This document shows positions 57,143 through 64,000 of a stretch of DNA of 64,000 bases, one piece after another. The notes below the pieces were generated by a model. The model did not search any database. It worked only from the letters and a program-made list of their open reading frames with translations, and had not been told where the DNA came from. The translations under genes and the position numbers were made by a program. This stretch comes from Fomes fomentarius (taxonomy: Eukaryota > Basidiomycota > Agaricomycetes > Polyporales > Polyporaceae). How positions within the stretch are numbered: position 1 is the stretch's first letter; every line of letters begins with the position of its first letter. The stretch lies in NCBI GenBank assembly GCA_022606135.1, contig JABYQN010000009.1, positions 2,195,001 to 2,259,000 on the forward strand, in the 5' to 3' direction.

Positions 57143-58048
57143 CTACTTGCGTGCCAAATCCGGATACCCTTGCAACAAGGCCACGATTTCATCCTGGGAG
57201 CGCAAAGTGACCATGAGCAACTTCTCCCTAGCCTGCATAAATTTAAAACTCGCACCCCATTGAAATTAGCCTTGATGCTCGGCCGTTCCTTCAAATCCTG
57301 TATGTATTGCCAGATCCGGGCAAATCGCGGGTCTTTCACAGCCTCGAGCGTGGTATGACCCACTCCGAGCGCATACGTACCGATCTCGTTCTCGAGGCAT
57401 ACCACAAGGCGGAGGAGGATAGGAGCAATCGCGATGTCTGCAAGGGACCACTGCTCGCCGAGCACGAAGCCGCGCTCGGGCAGGAAGCGCTGCAGCACCT
57501 CCAGCGCGTCGAGGAAGGCCGATGCGGGTGCGCCTTCGACGAAGAATCCGCGAAATTGCGGGACGAAGACGATGTCGACATAGAGGGCGAAGCGACGGGC
57601 CGTGGCGCGCAGGATGGGGTCGGACGGGAGGATGCCAGACGAGGGGAAGATGTCCGCAATGAACTCGACTATCGCGAGGGATTCGGCGAGCTTGGTAGAC
57701 TCGGGCGAGGGGTCGTCTGGGGAGGTGCGGGGCCCTCCGTAGGCTATCGCGGGAAGCTGAGTGGTGCAGGCAGTATGAGCCTGAGGAGAGAAGGGAGGGA
57801 GTCGAAATCGCGGGAGGACTGTACCTTCCCGAGGGGGTTAACTTTGAGAGCGTACCAGGCAGGCTTGTCAGACAGGTTAATGGGGTATTTGGTGTACTCT
57901 GCCTTTGCCTCTTCGAGCGCAAATAGCACGCGATCGGAGAAATGGGAGATCTAAAGCATGACAGCGACCAAGTCAGATCAGTGACATTAGAGAGTTGGAG
58001 ATAACGTACGGGGCTGTAGTACAATGTGATCAGCTGCTGTTGCGCCAT
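57143..58048 (-). CDS. Glutathione S-transferase 2
   Basis: Four exons: 58048-58010, 57950-57825, 57756-57256 and 57193-57143, giving 238 residues. Exon lengths are identical to GST1 at 32.8 kb. It starts MAQQQLITLYYSP like GST1, with SDRVLFALEEAKAEY, NPLGKLPAIAYGG, ESLAIVEFIADIFP and an N-capping-box region EQWSLADIAIAPIL. Differences from GST1 include YALK for YIPK and AYGG for DYGG. Both genes look functional. It is convergent with the motif-III-defective helicase, mirroring the GST1-helicase pseudogene pair. Cytosolic glutathione conjugation is the expected role; the substrate is unknown. Confidence 0.9.
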
Positions 58049-59922
58049 GGCTCAATGTGGAGGTGTGGAATGGTCAATCGGGTTGAACTTGAGGTTGGGC
58101 ATTCTCTGCTTTGTCGCAGGCATATATACCCCCGACCCCTCGACCTGGGACCGTCTTTCACAGCCTCAATACCGAGGTGTTCGGTATACCCCGATGGCGG
58201 CGGACTTAAGGGACAAAATGGTGACTGCGAGCGCGCAAACATATGCACTCAAGGCCTTTCCCTGGTCAGAGTTCGAAAAATTGACGTTATTTGAAGGGCC
58301 GTACGGTTCCCTTGATAGCCGAACATCTTGAAACGGCAGCAGGGCGAAATAGTGGGGCACCGTCTGTGAGAGAGCACAATATCCGTTAGACATCTTCCCA
58401 TGATAATCAGCACCGTCGCGAAGTGCTGCCGAGCAACCACAGCAAGTATAAAACAGAATTTGGATTACCTACTCGCAGCCTGATTTAGTAACTCGACAGC
58501 AGGAGACGGCTCTCTGCATTGAAACCCACCATCTCACAGCCAAACATCTTGATGTCAACTCCCTTACTGAGCACCTTTCTTCGAATCGTACTTTAAACTG
58601 TCGCAAAAAAGGCATATTACTCCCAAACGCATCTTCATTGCTGCAAGGCGTTCGTCTGCCACCAGGCTCAGGGTGGGTGCCCGGGTCACTTGGAACTGTA
58701 GGGAAACAACGATGAAGATTAGATGTGTCTGAGTCAGTTTCACAGTCACAGATAATGTTAGTCGAACCTCGCGTTGAAGATGAACCACTGGGCTTTGAAC
58801 TTCAAGGTTGTCAAGTTCAAGCGAGTGTCTCTCAGTGGATCAAGCGCCCATAAAACAACAACTAACAACTACATACCAGACGCGCGCGACCTCGACAGGG
58901 CTGCCCGCGGAGCAAACACAATATCGACTAGTCTGAAGTTGGCTATTGCTATACATCCAGCCGGCTCGCCTCTCAAAATTGCAGAATGAAATTTGCGTAC
59001 ATTTTGTTGATTCCTGCTTGTCACGGGCTGGCGCCCGAGCCGGGCCACCGTCTGGATCCAGTGAGCAGACGACACTTGATTCCGGGGGCTGAGACGCAAT
59101 GCGAGGGTACATAGAACGAGGCGAGACGGTGCTCGGCGTAGCACCAACTGGCGATGGCTAGGGCATTGGTTCGTCCGGAGAAACTGGCAGACGTATCGTA
59201 GCGCGTGACGAGCCTAGGCGAGTCCAAATCGGGATGTCACGGTTACTGTCACGGTGCCGCGCCCAAGTTGACTTACCGCTGAAGTTGGATGTGACTCAGG
59301 CTACTACCGCACACTGTACAATCTCAGGCCTGAGGCGAGAGATGGTCATTCAACATATTCTCCGCCTTCTTAGCACTACTTTCTAGCCTGAACTTTGACA
59401 CCAAACAACGACACGAGAGTTGCAAAGTCCAGTCGCGCCGGTGGGCGAAAAGGGAAAGCCAAGCGTCATCCTGAGACGTTGGGCCGTGAGGACGTTTGTA
59501 CGTACTCTATCAACCTCTTGTAGAGGAATATTATGTGCGCGAATTCCCTTTTGAATGGGACTCCCCTACCTAGATAAATCTCCATCTTGATCGAACAGAA
59601 ATAACGGATTCATCGTGATCTCTCCACTTCCCGCACTCATCCGTTTTTCTTCTGCTCCTTTTCTGTCTTCCTGAACAGAACTCATCAGTCTCTTTAGACA
59701 CAATTAGCTCAACCGACTCCCACTGGAAGATGCTAATGGGATACTCGACCATAGAGAACAACCGAGCAGTATTCTTTCACTGACGGCGGCATCTTTCACT
59801 ACAGGCTATGATAGACGATTCAAGCTCAGGCTCAAGTCTGGTCTTCAATTTTCATGGGAAAAATCTGGCACGACGCGTGCACGCCGAAGCACAGGTCTAT
59901 CTGCGTACGAATGCGAAGCGGG
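58049..59922. other. Intergenic, no gene seen
   Basis: The first 400 nt hold the GST2 promoter and are shared with 32.3-32.8 kb. The remainder (58450-59920) shows no domain-bearing frame; it is the 3' flank of the methyltransferase. Confidence 0.5.
58131..58140 (-). promoter_or_regulatory. TATA box of GST2
   Basis: The minus strand reads GGGGGTATATATGCCTGCGA, the same as the GST1 promoter, about 85 nt before the start codon. Confidence 0.6.
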
Positions 59923-60735
59923 TCAGTAGACGTAAGGTATGATTCGGTACGGCGTCTTCCGCGCCCACACCACCCATTCATGCTTAAACTCTTCCTTCAG
60001 CATTGCATCCTCCGTCTGCGTCCTGAAGAGTATCCCCCCGTAACCCATGTTAAGTGCCCCAGCACTCCACATGCTACGACTTTTCCTAGCCCCGACCTCC
60101 ACATCCCCGCCTCCTTGAATAGGGACCCCTCGCTCGACAGGAACACGAAGTGTCCAATGACCAGGAGGAGCCATCCGGTGTAACTCGGGTGCCTCACCAC
60201 ACTGTAAGGTCCGTTCGTGACCAGCTGGTGATCCTCGCGTAACCCCATCTCCCAGGTGAAGAAGCGTCCGAGAGTGCGGTGACACGCCATCCGAACTACT
60301 CCTCCAGCGATGCCCAGCAGGCAGCCGACCGCGGACGAGCAAGTGAGGCTAAGTTTGAGAGTCGAGATGTCCAGTCGAAGATGCGATAGGAGGTCATAAG
60401 TGACGCGATGAACAGTTGACGACGGTGGGAGTTCCTGTGCGATGAGGATCGCCGCCTCGGCGATGGCAAGGCTGCATACAACAGTCTCGCTCAACGTTTC
60501 AGCTCTCCTAAGCCGTTGTAGTTCTGGTAGGCCATCCGCTCACCTTCGCTGTTGCTGTCGCAGCCTTCTGAATCCCCGGTGCCCAGCGTAGAAAGTCTGG
60601 GCCGGGTGTTTGCCTCCCCTTTGGAAGCGGTGGTGCTGCGGTCGGTGTCATTCCCGAGTACGCACATGTCGCGTATCCGAGGAGGATGGGGACTTTGAGA
60701 AGAGGGGTAGCAACGATGACGGGGAGGAGAGGCAT
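59923..60735 (-). pseudogene. Isoprenylcysteine O-methyltransferase (STE14-like) with one-base frameshift
   Basis: Two exons: 60735-60544 and 60485-59923. Membrane helices cover PLLPVIVATPLLKVPILLGYA, VVCSLAIAEAAILIA and AVGCLLGIAGGVVRMA. The catalytic region reads GPYSVVRHPSYTGWLLLVIGHF, and the C-terminal part FRTQTEDAMLKEEF, EWVVWARKTPYRIIPYVY. The family methylates the C-terminal prenylated Cys of CaaX proteins (Ras, fungal pheromones) in the ER membrane with SAM. Exon 2 has 563 nt, one short of a whole number of codons. The frame changes at a run of six Gs (minus strand) near 60035, between LTWVTG and ILFRTQ. Either a real slippage mutation or a sequence error. Confidence 0.8.
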
Positions 60736-61601
60736 GCCGAGTCTCGTCCAAGGTCAGATTCACTGTCTCGCACTAGGTCTTATGGTCTCCAGCTCGTCCT
60801 CTTATCGAATACTGCCTATGCAGGCGGGAATGTTTTCGTCTATCCGATTGACATTGATTGACAGCTAACTTGGAAGCATTGAGCCGACTTAATCTCCCCA
60901 GTCGCAAAGTTGATGCGCACACACCTCGTGCTGATGGTGTCTTACTAGGTCATCACCCTCTGGCCCTCGACGCAAGCAGCGCACTTGACCCTGAGCATCC
61001 CGAGGGTAGTCAGCCCGACGGCGTACTACTCTAGCAGTCTTGTCTTGTCACCGACATTCGTCTACAGGCAACTGACAGATATGTCTCAGAACACTCCCAG
61101 AATGCTCTTGGTAACAGTGTCCGTAATATCGGGACAGCAGTCCCGATACGCGGAGTTCGTTTTCATGTCACATGGCCATGATGCCTCGTCAAGACTTTGA
61201 CCGCGGCAACTTGTTATGGGGGGAATACAGAACCAGCATCTCACACCCAAGCCTCGCCCCCGGCCTCGTTTTGGCCTCGTCAATGAACGGGTCACCCGTC
61301 ACAGACCTGACTTTGTCGCCTGGATCTACTTACGACCAGGGCAGGTGCATGACGGCGTTCCAATCAACTTCTACCGATTGTTCGGGTCTTCGTTGTGCAC
61401 TTCGCCGCAACGTGAACACTGGCGTCAGCAACGATTTACCTCTAGTCCAATTAATACCATTACGTGATACAATTCCGAATCCCCATCCTCCTGGGACCTG
61501 ACAACCAAACCTCCCCGAAGAGCGATCAAGTACATATTGTACACTGGGTCAGCAGGATAGTCCGTAGCTGATAGCTGATATACAGGTGTTTACACTGTGA
61601 C
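60736..61601. other. Intergenic between tandem methyltransferases
   Basis: No supported gene. Promoter of the 59.9-60.7 kb copy and 3' flank of the next. Confidence 0.45.
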
Positions 61602-62397
61602 TTAGTACAACCAGGGTATGAGCCGGTAGGGCGTCTGCTGGGCCCACTCATCCCACTGCTCTCCAAACTGCTTGCTCAAAAACGTATCCTCCGAAACCGT
61701 CCTATATACTTGCAGGCCAGACAACCAACACATCTCCAATGTGACCAAGGCTGCAAGAGCTTTGCCCCACACTGATCCCAGCAGCCCACTTTCGACGAAG
61801 AACGAGCCCGTGCCGTATAGGAGCATCAAGTTCCCGATAACGACCATGATCCCTCCCGTATAGCTAGGGTGTCTCACGACGCCGTACGGACCTGTTGTGA
61901 CTAGTTTGTGCCCCTCGCGAATGGCGAGTTCGAAGGTGAAGAGCCGTCCCAGTGTCCGGAAGCACTGTACTCGGATCTGCCCGCCTATGATGGCGAAGAG
62001 ACTTCCCACCAGGGACGTCGCCGTCAGGCGCAGTGATAGACGGTCCAGCCCTGGCACCTGGAGAAGCTCCGAGACCACGCTCGGGAGGAAAGAGTGCGGC
62101 GGCAGTTGCTGTGCAAGCAGGACGGTGGCTTCGGCCACAGCCAATGCGCAGAATATCAGCTTCGGAGGTTCGTCAACCGGACACTCGCGCGTGATGTGAC
62201 TCATAACATACCTTCACAGTCCCGATTGCGTTTCTCTGGAGACTCGACATGCCTCCGAGGAAATCAGGCACGAAAGCCTGCTTCTTCTCGTCTTGGGCTG
62301 CTGGACGGGTGGGTGGGGTCATGGCGCGATACGTGTTCAAGGCTCCATATAGCAGGAAAGAAGCCTTGAGCAGAGGAGTTGGGAGCATGATAGCCAT
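61602..62397 (-). CDS. Isoprenylcysteine O-methyltransferase (STE14-like), intact
   Basis: Two exons: 62397-62212 and 62159-61602, giving 247 residues, a normal length for fungal STE14/ICMT. Landmarks: N-terminal helix MLPTPLLKASFLLYGAL, second-exon helices LIFCALAVAEATVLLAQ and TATSLVGSLFAIIGG, FRTLGRLFTFEL, the SAM/catalytic GPYGVVRHPSYTG followed by a helix, then SEDTFLSKQFGEQWDEWAQQ and TPYRLIPWLY at the end. It methylates farnesyl- or geranylgeranyl-Cys ends in the ER; in mushrooms this matures lipopeptide pheromones and small GTPases. The start ATG is the first one in the conserved part; the frame is open upstream to 62541 without similarity to the paralogue. It is the only intact copy of at least five in the window. 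Confidence 0.9.
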
Positions 62398-63084
62398 GGT
62401 AGAAGACGTCTTGGTCGCAGAATGACCTAGGAGACCATGATGAACTCGTGCAGGCTTTATGCACCCTCGGCGGCCCGAAAGTTGCCTCAGTAGGAAGCGG
62501 AACAAGCGATAACAATACACGTGTTTGTACAAAACGTCCACAAAGAAAGGGCATCAGAACTTAGAAGATCGACGCGAACCAGAAGCAACGGCACAAGTGC
62601 TGGCCGTTCAGGCTATAACGCTACAACAGTCGGATGACGGCATCATTCGTGAATGATTGATCTCAATAGAACAGTCCGGTCAAAGACTGCAGGTTTCAGT
62701 AAGTACTCATGGAACGAATTTCCAGGCGAGCAGCGATCGAGGAGCCGGACGAGTGTGACTCACCTGTACTTACTTAGTGACAGACCCCGGCGAGGAAGTA
62801 GTATTAGTAAGGAGGAACGACGAAGGGCTAGAATCGATGAGCGTCGATCATTCGTTGCGCATGCCTGATCAGGATATAATCACGTCGTTTTTGTCCCACA
62901 GTAGCAGTACATACCGTGCCCCACAGTGCCATGCGTGGGAGTTGCATTCCAAGCACCTGAGGCTGCCGGGACTAATTACGAACAGCCGATCGCCTATGTG
63001 ACTGAACCTGCCGAAGAGCCTTTCCCTATACTGATCCCAGCTAGTAGCCCGCTCTCGAGCTCTCGGAACTGCAATCGGGCGACT
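62398..63084. other. Intergenic, no gene seen
   Basis: 5' flank of the intact methyltransferase; no other coding signal. Confidence 0.4.
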
Positions 63085-63155
63085 GTATACATACCAGCAT
63101 CAAGTTCCCAATGGCGAGAAAGATCATCGCTCCCGTATAACTCGGATGCCTCGGA
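63085..63155 (-). pseudogene. Methyltransferase catalytic-region fragment
   Basis: The minus strand encodes RHPSYTGAMIFLAIGNLML, matching the catalytic core of the intact gene, then diverges with a stop. No first exon is evident. It may be a degraded part of the copy whose 3' end lies at 63.9-64.0 kb. Confidence 0.7.
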
Positions 63156-63919
63156 GTCACACAAGGGAAGCTCGATGGCACCACATCCGGATATGCCCAG
63201 ACAACCTGAGTAAGTACGTCAGACGGCAACTCTCTAGCGTAATATGACTGATCGTGTACATGTCACTGTACACCTTTATTGATGAGTCAGAGGCGGATTC
63301 CATTTACGCGTAGCAGGTTCGTCGCCGGCTGCCCCTGTACCTATATGGTGCAGCATCGGGAGATGCCTTGAGGTAGAAAGTACAGGCGCAACTATAAGTA
63401 ATGGTAGGAGATGGGTGTCGTGGGATCTGACTTCACACAGTCGCCCGGAGGCCATAATCCAAGCCTTTGCTGACTGTCGAAATTGCGTGCGGCGGCGGTG
63501 GCGACACACATGGGCCAGTTACTATCGCGCGCAGCGAGCTAGAGAGTGAACAATTGGGCATGTCATATCATTACGTCGATGTAGGCTTCAGTGTCGTCCA
63601 TGAGAACAGTACAGGACTTACAGCGAACCTCTCGGGAATGGGAACCCGATGCCTTTGACACTGCCTCAGTCGTCTAATGCATGCCACAGAAGGTGCAGGG
63701 ACACTTTACCTACCGGGTATATAATCCGACGCTACCCATGTGTAACACGTAATGTCGCGTGATACCAAGGAAATCGATTAGTACTTTCCTCACGCCGCAT
63801 GGGTGTAGTTTTTTAATATACCAATCACTTCCAAGATAGCTAGTACTGCTATGTATAGCACACATCCTAAGAAGAAGGGAGATTGTGAGTACGGAAACAT
63901 GAGGTCAAGGAGCACTCAC
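63156..63919. other. Intergenic, no gene seen
   Basis: No recognisable coding content between two methyltransferase fragments. Confidence 0.4.
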
Positions 63920-64000
63920 TTATAATATACCGTCAAACTTCAGAATAAGCCGGAGGGGCGTTTGCTTGGCCCACGCATCCCATTTTCCCCCAAATTGTTT
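63920..64000 (-). CDS. 3' end of another isoprenylcysteine methyltransferase (partial)
   Basis: The minus strand ends KQFGGKWDAWAKQTPLRLIL followed by six residues and TAA at 63920-63922. This corresponds to KQFGEQWDEWAQQTPYRLIP of the intact gene. The normal WLY ending is replaced by KFDGIL. The rest lies outside the window, so intactness cannot be judged. Confidence 0.7.
   Translation of the reverse strand, partial: KQFGGKWDAWAKQTPLRLILKFDGIL

Larger units (their letters stand above)
56740..58400. repeat. Inverted segmental duplication, right arm
   Basis: Reverse-orientation counterpart of about 32400-34140. It includes the last helicase exon, the 111-nt convergent spacer, GST2 and its promoter. 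Confidence 0.85.

Overview
The window looks like the genome of a mushroom-forming basidiomycete (Agaricomycetes). The supported genes carry many short GT-AG introns of about 50-70 nt, and there are clear fungal homologues: the proteasome ATPase RPT6, a mitochondrial MRS2 magnesium channel, a LEU5-type mitochondrial carrier, an NCS1 nucleobase permease, STE14-type isoprenylcysteine methyltransferases, GSTs and an F-box protein. Exon structures were derived by hand from reading frames, splice signals and comparison between copies in the window. No tRNA, rRNA or CRISPR array was seen.

Left third (1-29 kb): an accessory, duplication-rich region. It holds three members of a single-pass membrane protein family with a conserved ectodomain and tail (1-0.7, 4.3-5.4 and 6.5-8.0 kb), an F-box gene (1.7-3.2 kb), and two direct copies of a roughly 4.8-kb block (about 8.76-13.57 and 20.71-25.62 kb). 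Each block carries a multipass membrane protein gene (+) and an SF1 RNA helicase gene (-) of the MOV10/SDE3 type, tail to tail. The first helicase copy is cut off at its 5' side; the second is complete (1001 codons before the stop). Between them lie a decayed helicase, Cys-rich exon remnants resembling ZZ zinc fingers, and a fragment of the membrane-protein family.

Middle (29-49 kb): mostly conserved core genes. These are the NCS1 permease (slightly short at the C-terminus), GST1, a shuffled helicase pseudogene, the LEU5-like carrier, a large member of the membrane-protein family, MRS2 (12 exons, one intron of about 1.05 kb), an unknown conserved protein, RPT6 and another member of the membrane-protein family.

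Right third (49-64 kb): two tandem MOV10-like helicases (one intact with 957 codons, one with a single-base deletion in helicase motif III), GST2, and an array of isoprenylcysteine methyltransferase genes (one intact, one with a one-base frameshift, one fragment, and one running off the window end).

Taken outward from the MRS2-RPT6 centre, both sides show the same families in the same order with mirrored orientation: membrane protein, helicase, GST, methyltransferase. This indicates an old inverted segmental duplication around a core of single-copy genes. The main theme is repeated duplication, shuffling and decay of zinc-finger-bearing MOV10/SDE3-like helicases (seven copies or fragments). 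Relatives of this family act in RNA silencing and transposon control, so an expanded RNA-based defence locus is a reasonable but unproven inference; no Argonaute, Dicer or RdRP gene is visible here.
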